Assembly (NCBI RefSeq): GCF_020497125.1
Contig: NC_059072.1
Location: forward strand, 52,734,697-52,798,696
DNA from: Mauremys mutica
Taxonomy: Eukaryota > Chordata > Testudines > Geoemydidae
Direction of reading: 5' to 3'
Length of the DNA: 64,000 nucleotides
Shown here: positions 34,370 through 46,282 of the stretch, piece after piece
How positions within the stretch are numbered: position 1 is the first letter of the stretch
How the letters are laid out: each line of letters starts with the position of its first letter
Notes under the pieces: model-generated
What the model saw: the letters and a program-made list of their open reading frames with translations, nothing else
Database searches by the model: none
Told to the model about the DNA's origin: nothing
Made by a program: the position numbers and the translations under genes

Positions 34370-35150
34370 GAGAAAAACTGCTGCAAAAGGAAAGGAAGGG
34401 TCAGTGTGCTTGCTGACCCAGGCCTTGGGAATGAAGATCTTAAAAGTGGCAGCCCTGTGCCTGAAGCCCCCTTTTACACGGAGCAGGCTGAGGCAGCACC
34501 CATCGTCCCTCCCCTGTAGGTGGTAAAATACCAAGTTTGGTCAAGATGTGCTGTGGGCATTGCGCTGGCCGCCCCTTTTTTAGGGGGGATGGAAAGGAAT
34601 ATTTTCCTTGCCAGCAGATTGGCTTGGGTGCAGTTGGGGCTTTTTCACCTTCCTCACAACAGGTTCAGGTAGGGCTTTGTTCATTCATGTCATGAAGGGC
34701 AGTAGGCTATATGTCACAACTCATTATGTAAGTGTAGGGCAGATGTCCAGTGCAGGGACTCTATTGGGAAGGTATACAGTGACTGTGTAAATGGCTTGGA
34801 AAAGGACTTATAAAGGAAGTATTCATTAAAGGAATGAACGGGTGGGAGGGGGAGGGTTGAGGACTCCTATCATTGGTACGGCAGGGAGCCAAGCCCCCTT
34901 TCTGATAGCCCACCTTAACTCTCCTACAGGGAGGTGGGGATGGATGGTAAGGTCCCAGCAATGGATTGGCTGATGGACCTGGATGGAAAGAAAGGGGGAG
35001 CTGGTGGAAGTCCCCCGAGTAATTATAGAATAAACGTGGGGTTGCCTACATGTACACTTATCTGCTGGGTAGTCCCAGACATCTAATAATAAAGTCCTGA
35101 TTAAACTCATATCAAATGTCTCCTGTCCTTCTTTCGGTATAGCCAGACAA
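34370..35150 (+). repeat. LTR-like or retroelement-derived segment (tentative)
   Basis: Shares with 31725-32620 the ordered phrases AAAGGAATATTTTCCTTG and TTTTTCACCTTCCTCACAAC, and ends with CTAATAATAAAGTCCTGATT and TGTCTCCTGTCCTTCTTTCG, an LTR-like poly(A) and downstream region. TATAAAGG at about 34810 could be a decayed TATA box. Borders and TSD were not found. Confidence 0.4.
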
Positions 35151-35162
35151 AGGGAACCAATG

Positions 35163-35700
35163 GGTATGTCTGCACTGCACACCACTTGCAGCAGTACGTA
35201 GGGTATGTGTGGCTACCAGCCACAGGGCAAAGCAGGCTGTTTCCATACTGTGATGGGTTAGCTGCACATGTCAGTAGACAGCTCTGGCAGAAGGAAGGAT
35301 GGGGAAGATTCAGCAGCCAGAGCCTTTGCCCCCTGCTGGAGCCTTCGGGAGTCTTTCCCTGCAGCAGGGGAAGATTCTGGCACTTCTTTCAGGAGTGATT
35401 CCCTGCTGCAGGGAGCTGCTGGAGCCTTTCTATGTAGTGTGGAAAAACACCGGCAGTGAGAGGCAGTGGGACACTACACTGCTAAAAACAGCCATGTAGA
35501 TGGGGAGGCACTGCTTGGGCAAACAGAGAGCTATGTAGGGTATATACCTGGGTACATACCACCAGTGTTCAGGTGTGTCTTTGCTCTATTTGCCATAGCA
35601 GTGCCTCACTGTTTACACTGCTATTTACTCCTGTACTGGGGGGACTTGCAGTGTATGTACTCTACATGCTGCCAAAAGGAGTGTGAGGTGTAGACATACC
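35163..35700. mobile_element. 538-bp MITE with GGTATGTCTRCAC ends
   Basis: The left end GGTATGTCTGCACTGCACAC and the right end GTGTGAGGTGTAGACATACC are inverted repeats. TAA follows the right end; the left flank (ATG) is changed. The interior has G/C-rich repeats around CCTGCTGGAGCCTT and CCCTGCAGCAGGG. It is probably Harbinger-like, as for 30968-31261. Confidence 0.75.
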
Positions 35701-35964
35701 TAAGGAAAGGAACAGTGCCAGAGATCTGATTCTAGAGGTACCTCAAAGTCATGTGAAGCATGGAAGGCACTGTGTAAGGGGCTCAATTGTGTTTTCATTT
35801 CCATCAGTGTAAATTTGGAGTAACTACAGTAATAGAACTGAGATCATAATCTGTCTCCATGCATGTGAAGAAGCCCAAATAGGAGAGAAAGGAAGTAACA
35901 TACCTTTAGTACATACTCCATCCAAAGAATGCAGAAATTTTAATCTAAAATAGTTTCTGTTAAT
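35701..35964. repeat. spacer with a small SINE/MITE scrap
   Basis: 35785-35860 holds TTTCCATCAGTGTAAATTTG and AACTGAGATCATAATCTGTC, the same kind of phrase as the fold-back at 12546. Otherwise nothing recognised. Confidence 0.35.
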
Positions 35965-35969
35965 ATCAG

Positions 35970-36895
35970 TGTCAAGGCTGATTCCCCACTCTGGCACTCC
36001 TAGTGCAGAAGGTGGGGCCCACAAGGATTCTAAAAATTAATACTGGCCACTCCAGGCTGGTATTAAACTCTCAAGGTTACAGCTTCTCTCTGACCTTGGA
36101 TGGGTAGATGCTGCCATCACCCAAGTGCAGAACCCCTTTGAGAACCCAGGAAGGCGCACTTGATAATTCCTTCCTGTGGAGAACCCTCAAGCCCTTTCAG
36201 CCCCCCCCCCCCCCGGGGAAGAGCTGAAGAAGAAAAAAAAGAAATCAGCTGTTGCCACCAACTAATTAAACAACATATGCACAAACCTCTTAGGACACAA
36301 AATCCAATCCTGTTCTTAAAAAAGGTAAATGTTATTAATGAAAAAAGAAGAAAATACATCTGGGACATTAGGCATTGGCTAGATTAAAAAAAACAACTAC
36401 AAGGATTAAGCATCAAGAATAGCTTTCTTGAGGTCCAGCTTAAAGGTTACAAGCAAAACAAAAAGCACCTGGGGTTACCACAGAGGAGTCCACAAGCCAT
36501 AAAGAAATAAAAAGAGATAAACCTAATTGCATCTTTCTAGACATTTCCTGATCTACTTACATTTCTGGGGTTTCAAATGAGTAGTTTTTAGGTATGATAC
36601 TGATGGGTTTTCAGACCTGGCCCAAGCTTCTTACAGTATAGCTGCTCTGTCAGCCACTCCCCGGAGAACAACCACAGACAGACAAAAGAGGAGTCTTGCC
36701 TCAATTTCAAAAAAAGTTCTAGCCTTCCCAATGGCTCTTTTAGCCAGGTGCCCACTCACTTCCTTTTACCTATGCATAGCAGTGAGACTTTTTAACCCTT
36801 TACAGGTAGAGCAATTTGAGAACAGCTACTAAGAGGGATTTTATAGGTACTGGCTGGCTGGATGTCCATAAAAAAGAGCTACTTCATTTATCACA
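35970..36895 (-). mobile_element. solo LTR, 926 bp, 5-bp TSD
   Basis: Begins TGTCAAGGCTGATTCCCC and ends GCTACTTCATTTATCACA, giving TGT..ACA termini. It is flanked by an exact 5-bp direct repeat ATCAG (35965-35969 and 36896-36900). On the minus strand it starts TGTGATAAATG, has CTATAAAATCCC as a TATA-like box close behind, and a decayed poly(A) signal near 36335, which supports minus orientation. A poly-C run lies at 36199-36214. No internal coding region is attached: a solo LTR of an endogenous retrovirus-like element. Confidence 0.85.
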
Positions 36896-37354
36896 ATCAG
36901 TCTTCCTCATCAGCTATTACTATATTAGGCACAACACCAAAAAGCCAGTATTGTGAAAATGGCAAAAATTTTGCACTGTTAAATTCTTCTTTGCCTATGC
37001 TCACAGACACTATCCCCCAGTACTTCCTAGCCTTTTGAAGACTTGCAATAAAAATAAATGTGCTAGGTAAAGCAAGTTAAGAGTTGTCAAAGCAGATAGG
37101 AAAAGCAGCAGTCAAAGCCACGGTAGGTGGCATGTAAATGAGGACACATTGGGGAGTGTAGCATTTCGGAGTATCAGTTCTGCCCTTGCCAATGCAAAGC
37201 AAATAGCTTTAGTAATATCTCTGTATATTCAGAAAATGTTACTAAACTTAACCTCTCATGAGCAGTGCACAGGCATCGTCTGTATTGCTAGTGAAAGAAC
37301 TAAAAAAGAATCAAATGTTTTTAAAGTGATTTTGGTAGTCCAACAAGACATACC

Positions 37355-37417
37355 TTAAAGGGCCCTGATTTTCAGATGCTTGGGTCTTAGCATGTGCTGA
37401 AAATCAGGCCCCTTTAA
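37355..37417. repeat. 63-bp fold-back repeat
   Basis: 21-bp arms, TTAAAGGGCCCTGATTTTCA(G) at 37355-37375 and its inverse at 37397-37417, with a single mismatch and a 21-base loop. The arm sequence CTGAAAATCAGGCCC is a known phrase of tiny palindromic reptile repeats. Confidence 0.8.
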
Positions 37418-37824
37418 AGTGTCTCAGGTTGAGCACCCAAAATGGAGGCATCTAAAATCACTAGTCACTTTTGAAACCTTGGCTTGAAGGTGCTGGTATA
37501 CAGTGCAGATGAGATCTTACAGTATACCCTGAGTTAACATTAAGGGTGGAATTTTCAAAAGCTATTAAATTGTATAGAAGCACACGTCTCATTGACTTTC
37601 TATAAATTTGTGCTCCTAAGTCACTTAGGCAGTTTTGAAAAAAAACACTCTAAACATTCTGTGGAATTTTGCATGCCCCAAATGTCATTCAGTGTGCTAT
37701 ACTCCAATTGGCATGAAAATATTTGGTTTGCAACCAGAATACCTGGGCACATTATAAATGTTTATACAAGCCTCTCTCTATATGCTATTAATACAGGAAC
37801 TAATCCCTTAGTCCTTTTCAGATA

Positions 37825-37915
37825 AAACTCCCACTGACATCAGTGGCTCATCGCCACAAACAAAACATTTGAAGTCAATGTGACTTCTGTCTAAGTAAGG
37901 ATTCAGCTGGTGTAG
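37825..37915. repeat. small fold-back repeat (tentative)
   Basis: AGATAAAACTCCCACTGACA and TTTGAAGTCAATGTGACTTC carry the weak inverted core around a CATTGACTTC phrase; ends are poorly matched. Confidence 0.3.
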
Positions 37916-40154
37916 TATACAGTCACAAATGTACAAGTCAATAACATGATATTGTTCAAATATTTACTGCTAGAAAGTAAAAACAACCTTGCTATATCAT
38001 ATTTTGCCCTAAGACATTCTGATATGCTAAAAATCAGGAATGGATTCTGTTACCATTCAAACTTTCACAGTCAGTGGGAACAGAACAAGCCTCTGGATGG
38101 ATTGTACTTTGTTCTTGAGGCTTCCTAATACAGTTGTGATGCTGAACTTTGTGACTGATTTCTGGTTCATGGTCTCCTAAACAGGCATGGTATTTAAATT
38201 GGAAGGTGACATAATGAGCAGTGAAAGTCATCAGTAAATGGTTTCTGTAGACAGCACACTTAAGTAGGATCCCATTTGGAAAAGAAATGGCATGAATGAG
38301 ACATCATTTTTGTATGGATGCTGTTATTTCTCACTGTTAATTAGAAACATCACTTAAGACCATCCTTTCATTTATTTTTCCTTAAGAAAATCAGTTTTAC
38401 ATCTTCTAGAGAAATTCTACTTTACTCATTTTGTGGAGAAGTGCTTTGGAATCTTTCAAGGAGTGAATCTGGCATATGGGTTGGCATCTGGTATCTGTTT
38501 AAACATTGTATTCCCCCATCTCTTATCCATAAATTCTTGAAGAATTTTTGGAAAAAAATAATTGATCTTGTGAGCCAGTCACTTCCACCCTTGAGACACA
38601 GGCTCCTTATTCAATGCCAGAATGCACCAATAAAGCTTGGCATGGTTTTTATACAGCATACGTTTCCTATTTTATTAAAAATCTCCATTGTAAAAGCATC
38701 TATGAACAGCACACACATCTCAAATGCATTCTGCAAAAACCTTTAAATTATCCTGCTTGAATTCTTCAGAGAGTTAACCTTAGTTTTCTAATATATTGTT
38801 TCTGGATCAGCTGTTATATCTGCATCTGTGTCTATTTCAGTCTGACTTTATAATTTCCAGGAATACAAGTAACCAAGCAGTCAATTTGTTCTGTAGTATG
38901 AAGGTGCCTCCCTCAGGAGCAAATGTTCTCTTTCTGTGATAGAGTTTTTGGTATCACTAAAGTCTATTTCATGGGGAATCTTAACAACTGAGTTCCTTAG
39001 CTCTTAACTAACGATGCAAGAAGAGAAAAAAGTAAACATATTACATATTACCTATTTATGTATGTGCATGTACACACATATACATTATCTTTGGAGTTTT
39101 GAGGTTATTATGTTTCATTTAGAGTTCTGCACCACAGTAAACAAACAAATATTTGTTTTACTTTTGTTTAAAATAAATCAGGACTATTCAGCTTATTTTC
39201 TTTTATCTCTTCGAGACCCAAAATAATACATTCTTTCTTTTTCCCTTTCTTTCCTCTGGGTTTTCTTGGTCATGTTTCAGGACTTTTTTCAAGGGATTTA
39301 TAGAACAACTCCTTGTAGCCTGGGGAGTGAGAGACCTGAAAGAGGAATCAATTTCAATCTCCCACATGGCAATGCAAAACAAAACCGCCAATCCAGTCTT
39401 TTATGGGCTGAGTGTGCTGGGTGGAGTGCTGGTGACATGTTCTCCAAGATATAGTACTTCTCCCTACATCCCCCAAGAGGCATTATGCCCTGACTTTCAG
39501 AGTTCCTGAGCACCTGCAGCTCTCATGGACTTCAGCTGGAGATGTGTGTGTTCAGCACATCTGAGAATCAGGCTCTACATCTCTTCCTACTGTGATTCAG
39601 GTTTGGGGATCCATAATTAAGTCCATAACTTGTTCCTTCTTACAACCATTAAAATCCTGATTTATCAGTGGATTATTGGCTGATATTAAATCACTGTCTG
39701 GATCCTGAAAACCAGTTTTATTTAATGTAAATGGAGCATTTTTAAAGTTAGATTGCAGAATTCACTGTGGATTGGATGCTTGTTTTGTGATCTCAGTGTA
39801 ACAGAACATGTAGTGCTCTGACTTTAGATAAAATGGCCAGCTGAAAGGCATCTCTGTGAAAGAAGTACAAAAAGGTGCTGAACCTTATTCCATACTATGC
39901 AGAACACGTGCTGCAATGCATGAAGACACAAAGCAAATAGATATGATAAATATAGAAAATTTGTTTTAGTGTCAAGCATTTACAGTCTTTAACCTCTCTA
40001 CCAGTAATATATGAAATGTATAAAATCGACAGATTAAACTCTGAGATTGTATTAACTCTTACTCAAAAAATTGTCAGTACTATACTGTAATTTGAAATGT
40101 AGCCATGATTTGACATAGTATCTTCTGGAAGGCTGCAAAATATAAATAAAAGGT

Positions 40155-40265
40155 TGTTAATAATTTGCACTTCTATAACAAGTCTTATCCAAGGATCTCA
40201 GAGTACTTCTATCCTCAAAGCTTGTATACTGTACTAACTAATACCTGGCTTCTGGGTGCAGTACA
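40155..40265. repeat. MIR-like CORE-SINE tail fragment
   Basis: TTGCACTTCTATAACAAGTC, then ATCCAAGGATCTCAGAGTAC, then the ...TGTACTAACTAATAC phrase, is a diverged form of the 3' tail of the MIR-type SINE of which 43530-43705 is the body. Confidence 0.5.
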
Positions 40266-40327
40266 AGGTGATTGTTTGTTTTTTAATGTGTAAAGTCCTA
40301 TATGGACTCTAAGCTCTGTCAGTCTTA

Positions 40328-40613
40328 GAGCTTGTCTACATGGTGTGCCAATGTGCACCCACCAGGGTGTAAGTAGTAGAACACTCCAAAGCATTGTGCT
40401 CTAACTGTTCCATGTAGACCCTGCTGGTGTGCTCCAAAAGGTACCTAGTATACAATGCTGTAGTCTCATTTCAAACAGTACTAAGTTAACACACCCTAGG
40501 AACTTTCTAGTAAGTGTCAGCAGGGTCTACACAGAGCAGTTAGAACACAACATTTTGGTACACTCTACAATTTGCATCCCTCTGGTGCTCATTGCCACAC
40601 CGTGTAGACAAGT
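40328..40613. mobile_element. 286-bp MITE with AGCTTGTCTACATGG ends
   Basis: The left end GAGCTTGTCTACATGGTGTG and the right end CACACCGTGTAGACAAGTC are inverted, and the similarity continues inward (CCAATGTGCACCCACCAGGG against CTGGTGCTCATTG). The middle has two inverted GACCCTGCTG / CAGCAGGGTC halves, so the whole element is palindromic. Same end type as 3087 and 58710. Confidence 0.75.
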
Positions 40614-40707
40614 CCTTGTTCACACTGAGTAGAACCTTATTGAGAGTATTGCAAGATGTTACTCTGCCTAAGTAGGAATGGCAAGTTTAGGTCTCAGACA
40701 TAATAAA
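40614..40707. other. short spacer
   Basis: Nothing recognised. Confidence 0.4.
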
Positions 40708-40793
40708 GCCTGATTCTGAACTTATACCAAACTGCATCAAGAGTAACTCCATTGAAATCAATTGAGATAAATGGTCATAAGATCAGAATCAGG
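40708..40793. repeat. 86-bp fold-back repeat
   Basis: The left end GCCTGATTCTGAACTTAT and the right end ATAAGATCAGAATCAGGA are inverted; the loop holds AACTCCATTGAAATCAATTG. Confidence 0.65.
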
Positions 40794-41103
40794 ACCCATT
40801 TCTTCTTTGTGAAGTAATGTGGTAATTCAGATCAGTTGAGATTCTCAAGTTAATAGTCCCTTTATAGGTATGTCTGTGGATCAGGCAATATGTGCTCAGT
40901 GGGGGGTCCCTCAACTTTGGAATTTGCTTTGGTCTGTATGAGCCTGAATTAATTGACTTTCATGGCAACTTGCGTGCTTACTCAGGAATTTTGTGAGGGA
41001 TTGTTCTTAGGTGGTAGGATTTGAGTGTTTTCTGTTGCAGTAATGAGCACAGTAATCCTGTTCATTATTATCAGATGACAATGCGCCTATTCATATTGGC
41101 TGA

Positions 41104-41197
41104 GATTTTAAAGCTGTCTAATGAATTTGCCTGCCCAAATCCCCATAATTTTAATGGAAAGTAGGCATCCAAATTTCATAGGCAGCTTTGAAAATCA
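41104..41197. repeat. 94-bp fold-back repeat
   Basis: The left GATTTTAAAGCTGTCTAA and the right AGGCAGCTTTGAAAATC are inverted with small changes, and the inner part GCCTGCCCAAAT pairs loosely with GGCATCCAAATT. Confidence 0.55.
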
Positions 41198-41287
41198 CAG
41201 TTAATCTCTGGGATTCCTTTTTTTGCTTTTATTCATGCATCAGAAATTGATAGATACATATTTATGGCCTGGAAAACAATGGAAATT

Positions 41288-41341
41288 GAATGCATTCACC
41301 AGCATTTTACTGGTGAATGCATTCACCAACATTTTACTAAA
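41288..41341. repeat. tandem duplication of about 26 bp
   Basis: TGAATGCATTCACCAGCATT... is followed at once by GTGAATGCATTCACCAACAT..., two units with one or two differences. GAATGCATTC is itself palindromic. Confidence 0.85.
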
Positions 41342-42372
41342 TGTATTTGCTATCACTTTTTTTTAAACATTGTTAATTCCTTTTTTTTAAATATAATATT
41401 CTGCAGTAATTAGCCAAACTCCTAAAGTGTTGCTACTGTGAATTACAGGGTTTTGTATTGTTCCTGCAGAATCCTGTTTTTCATATGGGATGTAAACAGT
41501 GTTATCAGAAATAGTGTCTGTGTTGTGAAAGGTAAATTAAGATCAACTGAAAAGTGTCTCTTAAATAGACTATCAGTGACCTTTGATAAAAATTCATTCA
41601 CTTCATGCCCATGCTCAGTCTGGGCATGGGGTCCATTGTTTATGCTATACACATGCTTTTCATTACTGCTACTTGAAAACAGGGAAACAGTGTTAAGTAA
41701 AGAAGGAAAAGTTGCAGAAATTGGAGTCTGCCTTCAGGTAAATAAAACTCAAATGGTTCTCCAAGGAACCATAGAAGATACTACAGAAACACTGTATCCA
41801 AAGAACTTTCTCCATTAAAACGACTTCAGTGTATGTAAAGAAGTCTTTGGTACCTCAGGTACCTCAATGGTAACAAGTTCCACAGTCAAATAGTATCTAA
41901 AAGCCTCTCTCTTCTTAGAAACCCTAACTCCTCTCTCAAGAGCATGTGAATTAAAAACGTCTGTGTGTAAATTACATAAGGCTATCAGGGCAATAATCTG
42001 GTCCAGGCCCAAGGGAATTAACACTTCCTAGGAGCCAGGAGGAAATAAGAGTAAAATATATCCTAAGGCATTGGACTACAAGGTCTTAAAGGTACCAATC
42101 TGATCCAGATCTCAGGGCATTAAACTAAAATATATCTTTGGGCACCAAGCTGATCGGAATGCTAGGGCATTTTGTTCTTGGAATTTACAGTATATCAGGA
42201 TAAAGGCTCAAGGGTACTTTAAGAGCAACATAATAGGGCAAACAAAGTGACCTATTTAATCCCTTTTCAGCTCTTTTTGCTGCTCCCCAGTAGCTACAAA
42301 ATGATTCAAGCTATATAGCGCACTGAAGCAAGTGGCCAGCCGCAGATGGCATTATAGAACCTGACTTCTATA
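41342..42372. other. no gene seen
   Basis: A 126-codon plus-strand frame (41438-41818) has no domain and a low-complexity composition typical of chance. Nothing else recognised. Confidence 0.4.
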
Positions 42373-42379
42373 ATATTAA

Positions 42380-42580
42380 AACAATGAGGAGTCTGGTGGC
42401 ACCTTAAAGACTAAAATTTATTTGGGCATAAGCTTTCGGGGGAAAAAAACCCTCTTCTTCAGGTGCATGCATTTTACCCATGAAAGCTTATGCCCAAATA
42501 AATCTGTTAGTTTTTAAGGTGCCACCGGACTCCTCGTTGTTTTTGTGGATACAGACTAACATGGCTACCCCTCTGATATT
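42380..42580. mobile_element. Penelope-like fold-back element with inverted arms
   Basis: The left arm GAGTCTGGTGGCACCTTAAA ... ATTTGGGCATAAGCTTTC is matched in inverse by GAAAGCTTATGCCCAAAT ... AAGGTGCCACCGGACTCC, followed by CAGACTAACATGGCTACCCC. A 7-bp ATATTAA repeat flanks it (42373-42379 and 42581-42587), the likely remnant of a longer TSD. The arms are about 60-70 bp with several mismatches, so this copy is older than 49731-49939. Confidence 0.75.
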
Positions 42581-42619
42581 ATATTAAGTATCTTTAAGTA
42601 ATTACTACAGACCTGGGTT

Positions 42620-42684
42620 TGTGCTCATTGAAATTAATGGCATTTTAGCTGTTGACTTCAATGGGCTTTGGATCAGGCCTTATA
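42620..42684. repeat. small fold-back repeat (tentative)
   Basis: GCTCATTGAAATTAATGGCA and TTGACTTCAATGGGCTTTGG form the inverted core. Confidence 0.45.
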
Positions 42685-42954
42685 TGCTGAATGTCACCCT
42701 AAGCCTGATTATTAGCTGCATTCACAAGATACTGGTTAAGTTATTGGGGTTGAGGACATTTGTAACAGGGTGTCAACTTCCAGAACCTTACATAAGAACA
42801 TAGGGCTCTTTTGTAGTCTTACCATGGTGGCAACCTATAGAGATGTAGTGAGTCAGCAAAAATAGCTCTTCTACGGAGAAGAGGTGAGTTACACTAGTTG
42901 GAACCAAACCCTAAAACGATTTGAGTGTTTCTATAAACAGAAGGAATTGGACAT

Positions 42955-43150
42955 AGTGATGAAACATTGGAAATTCCATACTGGATCTGACCCAGCATTA
43001 ATCTAGTGCAGTGAGGCCAACAGCAAGATGCTTCAGAGGAAGGTGTAAGGACCCCACAGTAAGCAGATGTGGAATTGCCCCCCCCTTCCTCCGGGTGTTT
43101 TAGCCTGATCTCTAATAGTTAGAGATTGATGACTGGGCGGGAGAGGGGTG
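42955..43150 (-). mobile_element. CR1 LINE 3' end fragment, minus strand
   Basis: AAATTCCATACTGGATCTGA, then CTAGTGCAGTGAGGCCAACA, then GATGCTTCAGAGGAAGGTGT and CCTCCGGGTGTTTTAGCCTG follow the order of the 'ggccatactgggtcagacc' CR1 subfamily also seen intact at 51868. Confidence 0.65.
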
Positions 43151-43529
43151 CATCAGAGCTACAGCATCATAAATAAACAAACATCCTTGAAAAGTTGTAT
43201 GACACTGATTTTTTTTCCAATCAGCAAAATAAATGCTTCTGTACCTCATGCTCCTGATAAACATTTACAGCATCATGTAGGTCTGATAACACGTATGAAG
43301 GCCACATAATGGTCAGTAGTGTAAAACCCCTCACTGGAATAAGGGAAGGGCCTTTGCCTTCTCCTCCCCCAAGGTACTAATAAAAGTACTTGTCATTTAT
43401 ATTATTCTTTTACAAACACAGAAGTTTCAGTTTGTCAAAACACTGAAGCATATGCATGACTTTCAGGTCCCCTGAAGTCATATATTTACAAGTATGATTT
43501 TCTGGCTCAGGGCATGATTATTCCTCACA

Positions 43530-43705
43530 ACAGCCTGGTGATGTAGGTAAGTAAATATTATTAATTCTATTTTACAGATAGGGAAACTGAGACTGAGAGA
43601 TTAAGTGACCTTCCCACAGTCAAAGAAGTGATCATAGCCAGGATTAGACTTTAGGAGCTCCTGGATCCCAGTTCTGTGCTGAGATCACTAGACCATACCT
43701 CTAGG
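43530..43705 (-). mobile_element. MIR-like CORE-SINE, minus strand
   Basis: Carries the hallmark phrase ATTTTACAGATAGGGAAACT, then GAGACTGAGAGATTAAGTGA and CTTCCCACAGTCAAAGAAGT, the reverse complement of the MIR/CORE-SINE body. ACAACAGCCTGGTGATGTAG lies on its 3' side and GATCACTAGACCATACC on its tRNA-related side. Confidence 0.8.
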
Positions 43706-43982
43706 TCAGGTATTGTCTCTGGTCATCTGGCACAATTTACCTCTATCCTTGCTACAGAATGCTTAGGATGACTGAGACAGCCTAGCAATGAGGGAATCTG
43801 GCAAGATCATTTAAGAGGACTAGAACTTTAAAAGGAAGACAAGAGTTTTCTCTATATCTCCTTTTTGTTTATCATATTTGGCTTTGAAACAGACAAGCTC
43901 TAGTGAATGCATGAGCAGAGCATTAGGGGTTTCTGTGACCAACCTGACAGAAAGGTAATTTGTGTAACTAATTTTCATTTAT

Positions 43983-44188
43983 CATAGAATCATAGAAGAT
44001 TAGGATTGGAAGAGACCTCAGGAGATCATCTAGTCCAACCCCCTGCTCAAAGCAGGACCAATCCCAACTAAATCATCCCAGTCAGGGCTTTGTCGAGCCG
44101 GGCCTTAAAAACCTCTAAGGATGGAGATTCCACCATCTCCCTAGGTAGCCCATTCCATTGCTTCACCACCCTTCTAGTGAAATATTAT
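43983..44188 (-). mobile_element. CR1 LINE 3' end, minus strand
   Basis: Begins with the octamer tail ATCATAGAATCATAGAA, then GGAAGAGACCTCAGGAGATC, CAACCCCCTGCTCAAAGCAG and TAAAAACCTCTAAGGATGGA. This is a well-preserved, 5'-truncated CR1 3' end of about 206 bp. Confidence 0.92.
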
Positions 44189-46282
44189 GTTAGAAAGCTC
44201 ATTTGCTTTTATGGATTGAAAATAAAATAGCATAGAGAAATTAAATATCTGGCCTTTTTCATGCAGTGTGGTTGACAATGACTGATCAATAGCTCCTATT
44301 TGATCCCAGCTACACCTAATTATTAAGCCATCAGATTTGGATCTGTATTTAAAACATCTTTACATTTGGGAGCATTTAAATTTGGGTTTGATTACATCCA
44401 TTATAAATAGGCTTGGCAGACTCTGATTTGTATTTTTAATGGATAGTAACTGTTAAGCGACAGCACTACTTTAAATCAAAAACTCTCATGCAGCATTTTT
44501 CTTACTTTGCCTATCTGTACATTTCAATTAGAGATGGAAATATTTTTGTTGGTTTGTACGTGTACAGTGAAATCAACGTTTACCACCATTTACCAATAAA
44601 AATCTAATCCTTCCAAGCCTAATTATAAAGTTATGGGCCATTTGCCAATTTTGAATCTAGCTCTGAGTTTGGATTTTGGAATATCCCCTTCCCATCTAAG
44701 TTTTGGTGGTATTCCTGTCCTGGGTTCATACTCATGCCCACCTCTAATCAGGCATAAGGTGGAAAAGACTGAGTAGAAACCTACAGTATATCCCCCCACA
44801 CACTGCTCCTCCCCTCCCTTCCATTTTTTCATACCTTTCTTCTTGTACTTTGCTTTGTCTCATTCAGAGGTGTTTAGTGTCCATGGATGATAATCTAACC
44901 CATTTTAAAGAGAAAAGCACCAAGCTGATTAACAATACAGGAATGAAAGACTCACTAGGTGTAGGAATACTAGCTGTGGTTTATTGCAGTGAACATTAGT
45001 GAGTCCCAAGTTCCTTGTGTGGCCACTTCTTTGTGGTAAGACTACTTCACCTAGCATTAGTACTCACCTACCCATGTCCTTCCACACTGATTAACTCTGG
45101 AGAATAACATCTCACTCTGTACTGCCCACCACATAAGAATTTGAAGAACAAAGCTTAATAGACTAGAATGCTTCTGCAATCTCAATAGCAATTGTCTTCT
45201 GGGGGCTGCAATGTATTTTGTGAATGTAAAATTCAGTCAGGATGGGGAAACTATTATATTCTGCCTTTGGTGACAAAATCTGTCGGATAAGTGGATTCAA
45301 TCTTAACAGTCCAGTCAACCATTATTTATTTATCACAAAATGCTTGTTACAGCTATGACAGTGTGTGCTATGTCCAGGAGAGAAATACATGACAGCCTCT
45401 TGAGACTGGAAACTGAGCAGTGGGCACAAAAACACATGGTAGATTCAAAAGAGCTTTAGGGCATGTTTTCAAAGGAGCTCACCACAAACTGCTCCCATTG
45501 GCTTTAATTGGTGTTTTGCTTACACCACTGAAAACTAGGCCCTTAGTTTACCATTGCTGAATGACTGATCATAGTTGGCAGAAGTAACTCGATGGAAACC
45601 CCACTAACATGCAGAACAGCATGCTCAAATTTGAAAAACAAAAAAAGAAACAATCCACACACACACGCACACAAAGTCCACAATCTGGATTTTATGTTTT
45701 ATGCAGTAAAAATCAAGCTGTCACTGCAACACCTCACTCATCCTTATTCTTTTGAGTGTCATATTATTTGACCTGAATTAATTTTTACATGAATTTGTAA
45801 TTACAATAATTTCTCAAACTATGATTAGTTTCTTTATTGCCCTTTAGTGTCAGGGATGTCTATTGGCTGATGCTGGCCTCTTTCAAAATGATTTTGCTTA
45901 ATTGGGCAATTAGCATATGGTCTCAGATGATGAGTATCTAAAGAAAAATTGTCTGCCAGATTCCAAAATATGCTGCCCAGTTTTGTGTTGTTTTTTATCT
46001 TTTGTAAGTGAAGTCACGTTTTGTCTTTTTTCCTTACCACTGATTCCACGCCCTCCCCCATGATTTGCATAGCCTGTCCCAGTGTAAATGTATTGTAGTT
46101 TTGAATACTGACAGACACAATGACTCATCTGGCAAAGTTGAGGACAGGCAAATGTAAAAACGAAAACCCTAGAGAAAGATATTACAGCCTTCCTGATGTA
46201 GGCAACATTGAAATAAGAATCTACCTAAAAACATGCCACCTCCGTCAGACAATGTGGCTTGGGTTTACATAACTAAAGAATA
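44189..46282. other. no gene seen
   Basis: AT-rich; a short CA-rich patch lies at 45655-45675. No exon or RNA gene recognised. Confidence 0.4.

Larger units (their letters stand above)
36901..40154. other. no gene seen
   Basis: AT-rich; contains only the small fold-backs listed separately. No exon or RNA gene recognised. Confidence 0.4.

Noticed and set aside
41438..41818. 126-codon plus-strand frame as a small gene
   Set aside because: No domain, signal peptide or splice context, and composition is that of chance AT-rich sequence.
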